Origin: Thiomicrospira sp. ALE5
GTDB lineage: Bacteria; Pseudomonadota; Gammaproteobacteria; Thiomicrospirales; Thiomicrospiraceae
DNA: 64,000 nt
Assembly: GCF_900112445.1 (NCBI RefSeq)
Contig: NZ_FOYY01000004.1
Location: 344,841 to 408,840 of the forward strand
Reading direction: 5' to 3'
Translations under genes and position numbers: made by a program
Shown here: positions 28,083 through 37,504 of the stretch, piece after piece
Layout of the letters: every line of letters starts with the position of its first letter
How positions within the stretch are numbered: position 1 is the stretch's first letter
The notes under the pieces: generated by a model
Seen by the model: only the letters and a program-made list of their open reading frames with translations
What the model was told of the DNA's origin: nothing
The model's database searches: none

Positions 28083-29237
28083 CTATTCGTCAGCTAGCAT
28101 CGGATCACTGACCTGACCAGTGGTTAATTCATCAAACACGCTTAACGCATTGCGTAAAAACAGTTGACTATACATTGGACGATCTCGATAGGCCGGCATC
28201 TCAACGTGCCGTGCTAAATCCTGGCGCGCCACACCCTGCTCAATCGCTTGCTTGACCACCTTCTCTAAGTCTTTAAAGTAATCATAGGTTTGACGGGTTA
28301 ACTCGGTTAAATTGGTGGCCCCACCGTGGCCAGGAATAACCAACAGATTGTCTAGATCCGGCGAATGGGTGGTCACATAGTCCACCATGCGTTCAAAAGA
28401 TTGCAACCATTCACTGTAAGACGAGCCATGAAGCAGGCCTGGTAAACGCTCTACAAACCCCAAATCACCGGTAAACAAGATGTTCTTGCTTGGAATAAAC
28501 GCACCGGTCATAGTTGGGGTATGCCCACCGCCAAAGTTGACCAAATGCACCTCATCCCCGGTACCTTCATTAATCACCAAGCGATCTTCAAAGCGCGTAT
28601 AGCGATCAGCGACATTACGAACCGGCTGAATTAATAACGGCCCATACTCGCTGACCCGCTGCACGGCACGATCAAAGCCGCGAACCTGCCAAAAATCCGC
28701 CGCCGCCTGCTCGCTATATAGATTACGCACCCCAACATCCATCCAATAACTGGCCCCTAAATTAGCATGAGATTGATAATTCTCTATCGCCAACCATTTA
28801 ATAGGCATCGCGGTATGACGCTGCAATTTTTGATGAAAACTATAGGCAACGGCGGGATTAGAACCGGTGTTATACACAAAAATACCCGACTCAAGCTCGA
28901 CCGCCGTAATGTTATTATTCAAACCGAAATTTTCCAGCGTGCCCCACATTAGGGCACCCTTCACAAAAAACACCCCCGGCGCGACTTCCTCAATCGCCGG
29001 GATGGGCAAGACACGGCCTATATAGCCATGTTGTTGCAACAAGCGTTCATGTTGAGCGGTATAGTTTAAGATCGACTGCGCCAACACCGGATCATTAAGT
29101 TGCGCAGCATACTGCTTAAAGGCTCGCGACCACTCATCCTCATAGGCATTGTTCGATGCCTGACCATAAGCGAATGACGTCGTCAGCAGGCCTGCTGCCA
29201 ATGCCATTACAGTAGATGTTTTAGTTAATGATTTCAT
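28083..29237 (-). CDS. Exported metallo-beta-lactamase-fold protein with degenerate metal site
   Basis: The start at 29237 (MKSLTKTSTVMALAAGLLTTS) has AGAGGA upstream and opens a signal peptide with likely cleavage after AYG; 384 residues. The MBL fold is visible: GGGHTPTM, LFTGDLGF and VIPGHGG keep the later metal ligands. The usual HxHxDH is replaced by ENYQSH, keeping only the last His. Close relatives in sulfur and methanol oxidisers are periplasmic hydrolases (SoxH-like). Loss of ligands suggests a changed or absent metal chemistry. It is convergent with the dsrE2-like gene. Confidence 0.75.
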   Translation of the reverse strand: MKSLTKTSTVMALAAGLLTTSFAYGQASNNAYEDEWSRAFKQYAAQLNDPVLAQSILNYTAQHERLLQQHGYIGRVLPIPAIEEVAPGVFFVKGALMWGTLENFGLNNNITAVELESGIFVYNTGSNPAVAYSFHQKLQRHTAMPIKWLAIENYQSHANLGASYWMDVGVRNLYSEQAAADFWQVRGFDRAVQRVSEYGPLLIQPVRNVADRYTRFEDRLVINEGTGDEVHLVNFGGGHTPTMTGAFIPSKNILFTGDLGFVERLPGLLHGSSYSEWLQSFERMVDYVTTHSPDLDNLLVIPGHGGATNLTELTRQTYDYFKDLEKVVKQAIEQGVARQDLARHVEMPAYRDRPMYSQLFLRNALSVFDELTTGQVSDPMLADE

Positions 29238-29475
29238 GATTATCCTCTTCGTCATTATCTAAGCTATTAAACACTATTCAGTCATTATGCACAGGTCATT
29301 AGCTAAAACTCAAACCTCTTCAATTTGAGCACAATTCTTACCAAAATAAACGCCCTGGTATTTTTCCATGTCATACACCTGTCTTCGATTCATTTAGATA
29401 ATGTTTAGCAATATACCAGTGACTAAAGCCAATAAATACGGGCATTGTTTGCTGAAACTTTTTTTACAAAAACTA
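29238..29475. other. Intergenic region, nothing recognised
   Basis: Between the metallo-beta-lactamase-fold gene and the tRNA-Asn promoter I see only AT-rich sequence with no open frame carrying a ribosome site, no repeat copy and no strong hairpin. It must hold the promoter of the minus-strand gene. Confidence 0.5.
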
Positions 29476-29503
29476 TTGCAAAGTGATTTTTAGGCTCTAT
29501 AAT
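29476..29503 (+). promoter_or_regulatory. Promoter of tRNA-Asn
   Basis: TTGCAA (29476-29481) and a consensus TATAAT (29498-29503) are separated by 16 bases, 33 bp before the tRNA. The following TACGCC region is G+C richer, as at stringently controlled promoters. Confidence 0.7.
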
Positions 29504-29535
29504 ACGCCACATCAAACGCAAGTTTGAACGACTAT

Positions 29536-29611
29536 TCCCCAATAGTTCAGTTGGTAGAACACCGGACTGTTAATCCGTATGTCCCTGGTTCGAGTCCAGG
29601 TTGGGGAGCCA
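29536..29611 (+). tRNA. tRNA-Asn (anticodon GTT)
   Basis: The 76-nt gene has acceptor arms TCCCCAA and TTGGGGA, anticodon loop CTGTTAA, the GGTTCGAGTCC T-arm and an encoded CCA. The sequence is close to E. coli tRNA-Asn. A terminator follows directly. Confidence 0.97.
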
Positions 29612-29617
29612 AATTTA

Positions 29618-29660
29618 AACCCCTCGCTTGTTGTTTAACTTGCGAGGGGTTTTTTGTTTT
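29618..29660 (+). terminator. Rho-independent terminator after tRNA-Asn
   Basis: A 10-bp stem AACCCCTCGC/GCGAGGGGTT with a 14-base loop is followed by TTTTTGTTTT. Confidence 0.9.
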
Positions 29661-29701
29661 AAATCGCCCTATTTTGGGTGACAGCTAACCATACTGCGCT
29701 A

Positions 29702-29926
29702 TTAACTCGTGTGAGCGGAGCTCTTACGCATTTTCTTGGCTATGGCTTCGAGCTCTTTAGCAAATTCATGGTATGCATCTGAATGCACGACTTCCATCGC
29801 CGCATCAATTAAAAGTTCGAGCTCTTCAAAATGCTCCTCACCCATCATTTCTAATTGCTGCTCATCCAACATAACCTTAAAACGCGCTACTACTTCTTTG
29901 GCATGACCGTTAATTCTCATCGTCAT
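29702..29926 (-). CDS. Small helical protein of unknown function downstream of ppk2
   Basis: The 74-residue, Glu- and Met-rich protein (MTMRINGHAKEVVARFKVML) is probably all helical with a basic C-terminus. AGGATA precedes the ATG. It lies 28 bp after ppk2 on the same strand and is likely co-transcribed. No family recognised. Confidence 0.6.
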   Translation of the reverse strand: MTMRINGHAKEVVARFKVMLDEQQLEMMGEEHFEELELLIDAAMEVVHSDAYHEFAKELEAIAKKMRKSSAHTS

Positions 29927-29954
29927 AATGCATATCCTATCAATTAAAAATCAG

Positions 29955-30749
29955 TTAATCGTCTTGAAAAATATCATCACCACTGGAAAGAATCAGCGGA
30001 TCTGGTCCGCCGACAATCGACTCATCTTTTCCTTCATAAGGCAGGCTATTCAAGATAAATCGCATACAGGCTAAACGCGCACGTTTTTTATCATTTGACT
30101 TAACTACTGTCCAAGGACATTCATTGGTATTGGTATAAAAGAACATATCTTCTTTGGCTTTGGTGTAATCATCCCAGCGGTCTAAGGAGGCCAAGTCCAT
30201 GGGCGAGAGCTTCCACTGCTTCAATGGATCATTTTTTCGACTCGTAAAGCGGCGCAACTGCTCCTTACGCCCAACCGAGAACCAAAACTTCATCAAGATT
30301 ACGCCATCAGCGACCAACATCCGTTCAACCTCTGGCACTTGATGCATAAACTGGGTGTATTGCTGCGGTGTACAAAAGCCCATGACACGCTCAACACCGG
30401 CACGGTTATACCAAGACCGGTCAAACAGCACCATCTCACCTTGGGTCGGCATATGCTCTAAATACCGCTGAAAATACCACTGACCTTTTTCACGCTCATT
30501 AGGTTTATCTAAGGCGACGACCCTCGCGCCACGCGGGTTTAAATGTTCCATCACCCGTTTAATGGTGCCGCCCTTGCCCGCCGCATCACGCCCTTCAAAC
30601 AACATCACAATACGCTGATCGGTATCTTTAACCCACTTTTGCATTTTGAGTAATTCAATTTGCAAATCACGCTTCATGGACTCATATTCACTGCGCCCCA
30701 ACTTATCATCGTAAGGATAGTTACTCTCACTAGATTTAACTTGCTTCAC
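29955..30749 (-). CDS. ppk2: Polyphosphate kinase 2
   Basis: PPK2 enzymes transfer phosphate between polyphosphate and nucleotides, often making GTP or ATP from the diphosphate. I place the start at the GTG at 30749, seven bases after AAGGAG; an in-frame GTG at 30755 sits too near the SD. The 264 residues show Walker A FEGRDAAGKGGTIKR, DKPNEREKGQWYFQRY and FDRSWYNRAGVERVMGFC, all typical of one-domain PPK2. PPK1 and Ppx are encoded 14 kb away. Confidence 0.93.
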   Translation of the reverse strand: MKQVKSSESNYPYDDKLGRSEYESMKRDLQIELLKMQKWVKDTDQRIVMLFEGRDAAGKGGTIKRVMEHLNPRGARVVALDKPNEREKGQWYFQRYLEHMPTQGEMVLFDRSWYNRAGVERVMGFCTPQQYTQFMHQVPEVERMLVADGVILMKFWFSVGRKEQLRRFTSRKNDPLKQWKLSPMDLASLDRWDDYTKAKEDMFFYTNTNECPWTVVKSNDKKRARLACMRFILNSLPYEGKDESIVGGPDPLILSSGDDIFQDD

Positions 30750-30877
30750 ATACACTCCTTGCCATTTTGCTTAAAACATATTTATTGCATAATCTCAGCA
30801 TAGCAAGGGGGCTCTAAAATAGCCAAATAAAATAATTAATAGGCTAGAATCAACCCAATCAATGAAGAGGATACCCC

Positions 30878-31567
30878 ATGACGCCACAGGATTACACTCA
30901 CAACTTCGCACAAGTAAAACAACGAATTAAGCAAGCCTGCTTACAAGCCAACCGCGCCCCCAATGACGTGAGCCTCTTGGCGGTTAGCAAAACGCAACCG
31001 GCCACTGCGGTAGCCGCATTTATCGCCCTCGGCCAGCGCGCCTTTGGCGAAAACTATCTGCAAGATGCTTTGCCCAAAATAGCCGCCCATCCCGATGCAA
31101 CCTGGCATTTTATTGGACCGATTCAATCCAATAAAACCAAACCGATTGCCGAGCATTTTGACTGGGTAGAAAGTGTCGATCGTCTAAAAATTGCTCAACG
31201 CCTTAGCGCGCAACGACCAACTCACCGCGCGCCGCTTAATATTTTGCTTCAGGTTAATATTAGTCAAGAGGAAAGCAAGTCTGGGTTTTTACCGGCAGAG
31301 CTGATCAGCGCAGCACAAGCGATTGCGTTATTACCAGGCCTGGTGATTCGCGGTTTAATGGCGATTCCCGCTGCGACCGATGACATTGCCGCGCAACGCC
31401 AAGCCTTTGCACAGGTGCGCGCGCTATTTGAACAACTACAAACGACCCTGCCGCAACACCCCATTGATACGCTTTCAATGGGCATGTCGAACGATTTAGA
31501 GGCCGCAATCCTAGAAGGCGCCACCCAAATACGCATTGGCACGGATTTGTTTGGCGCACGCGTCTAA
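30878..31567 (+). CDS. yggS: YggS/PLPBP family pyridoxal-phosphate homeostasis protein
   Basis: This fold-type III PLP-binding protein buffers vitamin B6 and amino-acid pools; no catalysis is known. The 229 residues include AVSKTQ with the PLP Lys, FGENYLQDALPK, WHFIGPIQSNK, LLQVNISQEESKSGF and SMGMSNDLEAAILEGAT. Usual length. A single gene with GAAGAGG upstream of the ATG. Confidence 0.95.
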   Translation: MTPQDYTHNFAQVKQRIKQACLQANRAPNDVSLLAVSKTQPATAVAAFIALGQRAFGENYLQDALPKIAAHPDATWHFIGPIQSNKTKPIAEHFDWVESVDRLKIAQRLSAQRPTHRAPLNILLQVNISQEESKSGFLPAELISAAQAIALLPGLVIRGLMAIPAATDDIAAQRQAFAQVRALFEQLQTTLPQHPIDTLSMGMSNDLEAAILEGATQIRIGTDLFGARV

Positions 31568-31606
31568 TGCTAAAATACACAAATTAAATTACTTAAAATC
31601 ACCAAT

Positions 31607-31726
31607 ATGACCATCTCAATGACAAACCGACAACAACGCGCCGCTTTTCATAAACAAATCTGGGCAATAGCCAATGATGTGCGTGATTCTATTGATGCCA
31701 TCGTTGCCGAAATCGAAAGGGCGTAA
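31607..31726 (+). pseudogene. Stub resembling the N-terminus of a type I restriction-modification HsdM subunit
   Basis: An open frame of 39 codons (MTISMTNRQQRAAFHKQIWA and on to NDVRDSID) resembles the N-terminal helix of one HsdM subgroup, in which LHK.IW.IA.DVRG.VDGWDFK continues into the methylase body. Here the similarity ends after DSID and the frame closes with a short AIVAEIERA. The fic ATG follows the stop by three bases, as if an operon junction were preserved or re-formed by deletion. It could instead be an unrelated small gene. Confidence 0.5.
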
Positions 31727-31729
31727 GGC

Positions 31730-32773
31730 ATGAATGAATTCGGGCAATACAAAAAAATCAGCGACCCCGACAAACGACAAAAGGCCGAAAACTGGCGCAT
31801 TGCCATTGGTCTGCAAGAGGTGGACGGTCTCACGCCATCGCCATATCTAATCCAAATCGCCATAGACAATATCGAAGGCAAACTTTCTGTCGAAGAAGCA
31901 GAGCAAGAGATTGCCACCTATTACCGCCACCATCCACCTGGCACCGCAAGCGAACAGAGAAAACGCGAGGCGGATGAAGTGTCATCGCGCATCAATAAAC
32001 TACTTAGTACCAACGCTTTTACCTTCAGTCCAGCTGAATACATCGCTATTCATAAGTATCTGTTTACGGGGATTTTAGATGCCAAGGTTGCCGGACAACT
32101 CCGCGCTTTCGACATCACCAAGTCAGAACCGATTTTGCACGGCGAGAGTGTGCAGTATGGCAGCGCATTAAATTTGCGCGAAACGCTGGATTATGACTTT
32201 ACCCAAGAAAAAAAATTTTCCTATCGCAATCTCACCAAAAAACAAGCGGTCGCGCATATCGCAGAATTCATCTCTGACCTCTGGCAAATTCATCCCTTTG
32301 CTGAAGGCAATACCCGCACCACCGCCGTGTTTTTAATCAAGTATCTGCGTCAGCTCGGATTTAAGGCCGACAACAGCCTGTTTGAAGAAAACGCCCTCTA
32401 TTTTCGCAATGCCTTGGTACGAGCGAACTACCAAAACCTAGAATACGGCATTGAGAAAACCACCGCTTACCTGGATCGATTTTTTGGCAATCTGTTGTTT
32501 GGTGAACAACATCCGCTTAAAAACCGTGACCTGATGATCGTCCTATCACCAGAAAACCCTCCAGCAGTCACCAGAAAACCACCAGAAAACCACCAGAAAA
32601 TTCTTCACGCCCTCGCACACAACCCCTCCGCCAGCCGCAAAGAGCTTTCGGTATCGATGGATATGACCGAAAACCAAGTGCGTGGTGTGATTAACAAACT
32701 GCGTGATGCCGGTATTATTCGGCGAGTCGGTCCCGACAAAGGCGGCTATTGGCAAATAATCACTGGAGAGTAA
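31730..32773 (+). CDS. Fic family AMP-transferase-type protein with VbhA-like N-terminus
   Basis: Fic proteins transfer AMP or similar groups to target proteins. The 347 residues contain an N-terminal helical segment (AIGLQEVDGLTPSPYLIQIA, then EGKLSVEEAEQEIATYY) laid out like a VbhA antitoxin domain, the Fic core with HPFAEGNTRTTAVF (His188 start), and a C-terminal winged helix (SRKELSVSMDMTENQVRGVI). The inhibitory motif reads LQEVDG rather than S/TxxxEG. The active-site Gly of GNGR is Thr, as in many RM-associated Fic proteins. It lies between two decayed genes. Confidence 0.85.
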   Translation: MNEFGQYKKISDPDKRQKAENWRIAIGLQEVDGLTPSPYLIQIAIDNIEGKLSVEEAEQEIATYYRHHPPGTASEQRKREADEVSSRINKLLSTNAFTFSPAEYIAIHKYLFTGILDAKVAGQLRAFDITKSEPILHGESVQYGSALNLRETLDYDFTQEKKFSYRNLTKKQAVAHIAEFISDLWQIHPFAEGNTRTTAVFLIKYLRQLGFKADNSLFEENALYFRNALVRANYQNLEYGIEKTTAYLDRFFGNLLFGEQHPLKNRDLMIVLSPENPPAVTRKPPENHQKILHALAHNPSASRKELSVSMDMTENQVRGVINKLRDAGIIRRVGPDKGGYWQIITGE

Positions 32774-32775
32774 TC

Positions 32776-32985
32776 ATGAACCAGCCGAACAGCCGGATTA
32801 ATGTTGAAGTGGTATTGAATAATGGAACCTTTTGGCTAACGCAAAAACGCATGGCGGAGTTGTTTGGTGTCTGTGTGCTTACGATTTCTAAGCACCTTGA
32901 AAACATCTACGAATCGGATGAATTGCAGCGAGAGGCAACTATTTCCATTTTGGAAGCAGTTGCCGAAAATGGCAAAACTCAATAA
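32776..32985 (+). pseudogene. Truncated RhuM-family (virulence RhuM-like) gene
   Basis: The 69-codon frame encodes the start of a RhuM-type protein: TFWLTQKRMAELFGV, a helix-turn-helix, then LENIYESDELQREATIS and GKTQ, where full-length relatives (about 330 residues) continue GKTY...YNLDAI. A stop follows and the downstream 90 bases show no continuation. GGAGAG precedes the ATG. RhuM and Fic genes are frequent passengers in type I restriction operons. Confidence 0.7.
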
Positions 32986-33076
32986 ATCCGCAAACATAGC
33001 TTAGCAAACGCGATTATTTCCGCCCCTGACCCAATCTTGCTAGAATAGAACACACTTTTTAATAAAGGACTTCATC

Positions 33077-34408
33077 ATGTCACGAACCCTGATTAAACAC
33101 GCCACGATTGTCAACGAAAACCAGCAGCAGGTTGCTGATGTTTTGATCGAAAACGGTCGCATTGCCCAAATTGCACCGCAGATTGATGTTAAAGCCGACC
33201 TTGAAATCAACGCCGAAGGCTTGCATTTGTTGCCCGGCATGATTGATGATCAGGTGCATTTTCGTGAACCGGGCATTACCCATAAAGGCGATATCGGCAC
33301 GGAATCACGTGCCGCAATCGCCGGTGGCACCACCAGTTATATGGAAATGCCCAATGTCAATCCGCCTTCTGTCACTTTAGAGGCCTTGGAAGCCAAGTAT
33401 GCCATCGGTGCTGAAAAATCCTGGGCGAACTACTCGTTTTATTTGGGTGGTACCAATGATAATGCGGATGAAGTCGCAAAAGTAAACCCGAAAACCGTCT
33501 GTGGCGTCAAAGTGTTTATGGGCTCGTCAACCGGCAATATGTTGGTCGATCAAGAAACCGCGTTACGCGCGATTTTTAGCAATAGCCCCATCATAATCAC
33601 CACCCACTGCGAAGATACGCCGATGATTAAGGCCAATGAAGAGGCCTTCCGCGAAAAATATGGCGACGATGTGCCCATGAGTGCGCATCCGATTATTCGT
33701 AGCCGCGAAGCCTGCTATAAATCCTCAGCGATGGCGGTGAAGCTGGCACAGGAAACCGGCGCACGCTTGCATATTTTGCATATCACCACTAAAGAAGAAT
33801 TGGATCTGTTCACCCCCGGCCCGTTGGCCAACAAAAAAATCACCGCCGAGGCCTGTGTCCACCATTTGTGGTTTACCGATGCCGACTATGAGACTAAAGG
33901 ATCGTTGGTGAAATGTAACCCGGCGGTCAAAACCCAAGCCGACCGCGATGCGATTCGCCAGGCGGTGATTGATGGCCGTATTGAAGTGATTGCCACCGAC
34001 CATGCGCCGCATACTTGGGACGAAAAACAAAACAGCTACTTTAAAGCCCCGGCTGGCCTGCCTCAGGTGCAACAGTCGTTAAGCGCCCTGCTTGACCTCT
34101 ATCACCAAGGCGTCTTTACCCTAGAGCAAATTGTCGATCGTACCTCACACAATGTGGCACGGCTGTTTGACATTCAAGACCGTGGCTTTATCCGCGAAGG
34201 CTATTGGGCAGATTTAGTGTTGGTGGATTTAAACAAGCCGCATACTGACACCAAGGAAACAAATTTATACAAATGCCAATGGTCACCTTGGGAAGGCCAT
34301 ACCTTTAAATCCAGCGTGATTAAAACCCTGGTCAATGGCCGTGTCATGTATGATCAAGGGCAGTTTGCCGAGTTTGTGCCTGGCCAACGTTTATTATTTA
34401 ACCGCTAA
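33077..34408 (+). CDS. pyrC: Dihydroorotase
   Basis: The enzyme cyclises carbamoyl-aspartate to dihydroorotate in pyrimidine synthesis. The 443 residues belong to the longer, class I-type dihydroorotases: LLPGMIDDQVHFREPGITHKG with the metal His pair, GVKVFMGSS with the bridging Lys region, THCED, HILHITT and ATDHAPHT. No CAGGCCTG copy lies in this gene. It is 10 bp upstream of the aldehyde dehydrogenase gene. Confidence 0.92.
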   Translation: MSRTLIKHATIVNENQQQVADVLIENGRIAQIAPQIDVKADLEINAEGLHLLPGMIDDQVHFREPGITHKGDIGTESRAAIAGGTTSYMEMPNVNPPSVTLEALEAKYAIGAEKSWANYSFYLGGTNDNADEVAKVNPKTVCGVKVFMGSSTGNMLVDQETALRAIFSNSPIIITTHCEDTPMIKANEEAFREKYGDDVPMSAHPIIRSREACYKSSAMAVKLAQETGARLHILHITTKEELDLFTPGPLANKKITAEACVHHLWFTDADYETKGSLVKCNPAVKTQADRDAIRQAVIDGRIEVIATDHAPHTWDEKQNSYFKAPAGLPQVQQSLSALLDLYHQGVFTLEQIVDRTSHNVARLFDIQDRGFIREGYWADLVLVDLNKPHTDTKETNLYKCQWSPWEGHTFKSSVIKTLVNGRVMYDQGQFAEFVPGQRLLFNR

Positions 34409-34418
34409 GGAGGACTAG

Positions 34419-35789
34419 ATGGCATTGCAATCAATCAATCCTGCAACCGGTGAAAAGCTGGCTGAATTTGAAGCCTGGGATCAAGAACGCTTAGATTTAG
34501 CGGTTCGCCGCGCGGCAGCCGAATTCTTGGAGTGGTCACAACGCACCCCGATGGACATACGCTGTCAGCTGATGAAAAACGCCGCGGAGGTCTTGCGTGA
34601 AAAGCAAGATGAACTGGCTAAACTCATTACCCTTGAAATGGGTAAGTCGATTAATGAAGCCAAATCCGAAATCGAAAAGTCCGCCTGGGTGTGTGAGTTT
34701 TATGCCGAAAACGGCCCGGCCTTCTTGGCCGACGAGCTGATTGAAACCGATGCCAGCAAAAGCTATATTTGCTACCAACCGCTTGGCGTGGTGCTGGCAG
34801 TGATGCCTTGGAACTATCCGTTTTGGCAGGTCTTTCGCTTTGCCGCGCCGGCACTGATTGCTGGAAATATTGGCTTGTTAAAACACGCCTCGAATGTACC
34901 GCAATGCGCCCAAGCTATTGAGCAGGTATTTTTAGAAGCGGGCTTCCCGCCGCATATTTTCACCAATCTGATGATAGGTTCAGACAAGGTTGAAAATGTG
35001 ATCCGCAATCGTTATGTGCGTGCCGTGACCCTAACCGGCAGTGAACCTGCCGGACGTAAAGTCGCGGCCATTGCCGGAGCGGAATTGAAAAAGACCGTGC
35101 TTGAGCTGGGTGGCTCGGATGCGTTTATCGTGATGAACGATGCCGATATACCAGCCGCCATTGAAGCAGCTGTCACCAGTCGCTATCTAAATATGGGCCA
35201 AAGCTGCATTGCCGCCAAGCGCTTTATCATTGATCAGTTTGTTTATGAAGACTTTATTAGTCGTCTGAGAGCAGCTGTGGAGGCTAAGTTTGTTGCAGGC
35301 GACCCGCTCGACCCGGCTACCACCCTATGCCCAATGGCGCGCCAAGACCTGTTGGATGAACTGCATCAACAGGTACAAACCTGCGTCGATTATGGTGCGC
35401 GTTTAGTCACAGGCGGTTATCAACTGGATCGCCCCGGCAGCTATTATGCGCCGACTATTTTGGCCGATATTTCGAGCGCGATGCCCGCCTATCGTGAAGA
35501 GTTTTTTGGCCCGGTAGCACTGATATTTAAAGCGACTGAACCGGCGCATGCCGTGGGCTTGGCAAATGCAACTGATTTTGGCTTGGGCGGTTCAGTCTGG
35601 TCTGGCGACCACGCCACCGCAGAAACCATGGCACTGCGTATGGAATCAGGGGCATGTTTTGTCAATGACTTCACCAAATCCGATCCACGCTTACCCTTTG
35701 GTGGCGTGAAAAACTCCGGCTATGGCCGCGAACTGTCATATCACGGCATTCGCGAGTTTACCAACGTCAAATCGATTTGGATTAAATAA
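34419..35789 (+). CDS. Aldehyde dehydrogenase, probably succinate-semialdehyde dehydrogenase
   Basis: The 456 residues have the full catalytic set: [32 protein letters not shown], the general-base Glu in LELGGSDAF, the catalytic Cys in [11 protein letters not shown] and [11 protein letters not shown]. Length and sequence resemble the Sad/YneI group, which oxidises succinate semialdehyde with NAD. Such an enzyme could help close an incomplete TCA cycle, but this is inference. An SD (AAGGAGG) overlaps the pyrC stop region, so both may be co-transcribed. Confidence 0.85.
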   Translation: MALQSINPATGEKLAEFEAWDQERLDLAVRRAAAEFLEWSQRTPMDIRCQLMKNAAEVLREKQDELAKLITLEMGKSINEAKSEIEKSAWVCEFYAENGPAFLADELIETDASKSYICYQPLGVVLAVMPWNYPFWQVFRFAAPALIAGNIGLLKHASNVPQCAQAIEQVFLEAGFPPHIFTNLMIGSDKVENVIRNRYVRAVTLTGSEPAGRKVAAIAGAELKKTVLELGGSDAFIVMNDADIPAAIEAAVTSRYLNMGQSCIAAKRFIIDQFVYEDFISRLRAAVEAKFVAGDPLDPATTLCPMARQDLLDELHQQVQTCVDYGARLVTGGYQLDRPGSYYAPTILADISSAMPAYREEFFGPVALIFKATEPAHAVGLANATDFGLGGSVWSGDHATAETMALRMESGACFVNDFTKSDPRLPFGGVKNSGYGRELSYHGIREFTNVKSIWIK

Positions 35790-35795
35790 CAGCGA

Positions 35796-36995
35796 TTACC
35801 ATTTTGGCGATACTCTAAAAAACAGCGTCTTTAGGTACTCTGTTTCAGGTATCGCCGGATGAATCGGATGATCCGGGGCTTGACCTGCTTGATCAAACAA
35901 TGTAACCGTACGGTCTAAATGACTGGCGGCAGCTTGCACCTGCGATATTAAGGTCGCGCGAGGCATGTGGTGTGAACAGGATGCTGACACCAATACACCA
36001 TTCGGCTCGACTAAACGCATCGCCAACTCATTAACCCGTCGGTAACCTTCTGAACCCGCCTTAAAATCTTTTTTACGTTTAATAAACGCCGGCGGATCGA
36101 CAATAACCACATCAAATTTTTCAGCCTGTTGTGCAAGCGCCGTCAGTACTTCAAACGCATTGCCCTGATAACTGGTGACTTTATCTGCTACACCATTCAG
36201 CTCCGCATTAAGATGCACGCCGTCTAACGCCGCTTCAGAGGCATCAACACAAGCGACTTCGCGCGCACCAGCCACGGCGGCTAACACGCCCCAACCCCCT
36301 AGGTAGCTGAACACATCTAAGACGCGTTTATCCTTGACCAACTCGGCACAACGCGCCCGCCCTGAACGATGATCATAAAACCAGCCGGTTTTTTGTCCCC
36401 CTAGACCGGGAACAATAAAACGCACCCCATTTTCGACCAGCTCTACTTGCTCGGGTAACTCGCCATAGGCCAGCGCTTGATAGCGTTCTAAGCCTTCGAT
36501 ATCTCGGCTAGCCGTATCATTACGCCACACCACCGCACGCGGGTGATGGAGATTGATCAACACTTGTAAAATATCATCTTTACAGGCTTCCATTCCCGCC
36601 GTGGTAATTTGAGCGACAAACACGTCGTTAAAACGATCAATCACCAGGCCTGGTACCCCATCGCTTTCGCCAAAAGCTAAACGATAATAAGGCTGATCAT
36701 AATTGAGCTCGCGTAATGCTTGCGCTTGTTGTAAGCGTTTTTTGAAAAACGTCATGCCAAGCTGATGTTTGGTGTCACGGCTAAACACCCGCGCACAAAT
36801 CAAGTTATTTGGATTAACATAGGCCAAGCCCAACGCCTTGCCATTACTCGCTTCAACCACGACCTGTTGACCCGGCTCAAATGCTTTTAACGGCGTAACC
36901 TGTGTGTCCACTTCATTACTAAACACCCACATATGGCCTTGCTTAATACGGCGTTCTTCGTGCTTTTTTAAGCGCAAATTCGGAAAATTAGCCAT
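35796..36995 (-). CDS. rlmI: 23S rRNA cytosine methyltransferase RlmI
   Basis: RlmI makes m5C1962 in 23S rRNA. The 399 residues have an N-terminal PUA domain (HMWVFSNEV), an EEHAD-like middle domain and a C-terminal SAM domain with [35 protein letters not shown] and the catalytic-type SCSHHM. Its ATG lies within the last codons of gcvH (8-base overlap). One CAGGCCTG copy (36645) is read as Pro-Gly-Leu. Confidence 0.93.
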   Translation of the reverse strand: MANFPNLRLKKHEERRIKQGHMWVFSNEVDTQVTPLKAFEPGQQVVVEASNGKALGLAYVNPNNLICARVFSRDTKHQLGMTFFKKRLQQAQALRELNYDQPYYRLAFGESDGVPGLVIDRFNDVFVAQITTAGMEACKDDILQVLINLHHPRAVVWRNDTASRDIEGLERYQALAYGELPEQVELVENGVRFIVPGLGGQKTGWFYDHRSGRARCAELVKDKRVLDVFSYLGGWGVLAAVAGAREVACVDASEAALDGVHLNAELNGVADKVTSYQGNAFEVLTALAQQAEKFDVVIVDPPAFIKRKKDFKAGSEGYRRVNELAMRLVEPNGVLVSASCSHHMPRATLISQVQAAASHLDRTVTLFDQAGQAPDHPIHPAIPETEYLKTLFFRVSPKW

Positions 36996-37374
36996 CGATT
37001 TCCGCCTGATAGTCTTCTGCGGTAAATAAATCTTCTAGCTCGCCGATATCATCTGGCTTAATCTTAAATAACCAACCGGCGTCATAGGGTTCATCATTCA
37101 CCAATTCTGGTTCATCTTCTAGCGCATTGTTCACCGCCACAATTTCACCACTGATTGGCGCGTGAATATCAGAAGCCGTTTTCACCGATTCCAGCACCAT
37201 AATGTCATCACCGGCACTGACCGTCTCGCCTACTTCAGGTAAATCGGCATTGACCAAATCACCCAAAGATTCTTGAGCAAAATCGGTGATGCCCACCACA
37301 GCCAAACCCTGCTCGTCTAAATAAACCCATTCATGGGTGGTGCAATATTTTAAGTGTTCAGGTAGTTGGCCCAT
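36988..37374 (-). CDS. gcvH: Glycine cleavage system H protein
   Basis: GcvH carries the lipoyl arm of the glycine cleavage complex. The 128 residues include [20 protein letters not shown], the lipoylation site LESVKTASD and [13 protein letters not shown]. No gcvT or gcvP is adjacent, so here the protein is encoded apart and coupled to rlmI. It might also serve as a lipoate donor to other complexes. Confidence 0.95.
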   Translation of the reverse strand: MGQLPEHLKYCTTHEWVYLDEQGLAVVGITDFAQESLGDLVNADLPEVGETVSAGDDIMVLESVKTASDIHAPISGEIVAVNNALEDEPELVNDEPYDAGWLFKIKPDDIGELEDLFTAEDYQAEIDG

Positions 37375-37504
37375 CTTGGCAATCCTATATAAAAGTTGTT
37401 ATTGAAATAATATTTTAGCTATTATAACCAAGGCATATTATTAATACAGCCGCGCCGTATATTAATGCACCTAACCACACAATGTCTTTTCAAAAGGTTC
37501 AACT

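Noticed and set aside
29536..29611. tRNA-Asn as an integration site for an island
   Set aside because: No integrase, no repeat of the tRNA 3' end was seen nearby, and the tRNA is followed by its own intact terminator and ordinary genes.
32986..33076. Continuation of the RhuM gene by frameshift
   Set aside because: I looked in the other two frames after the stop and saw no RhuM-like residues before pyrC, so truncation is more likely than a simple frameshift.
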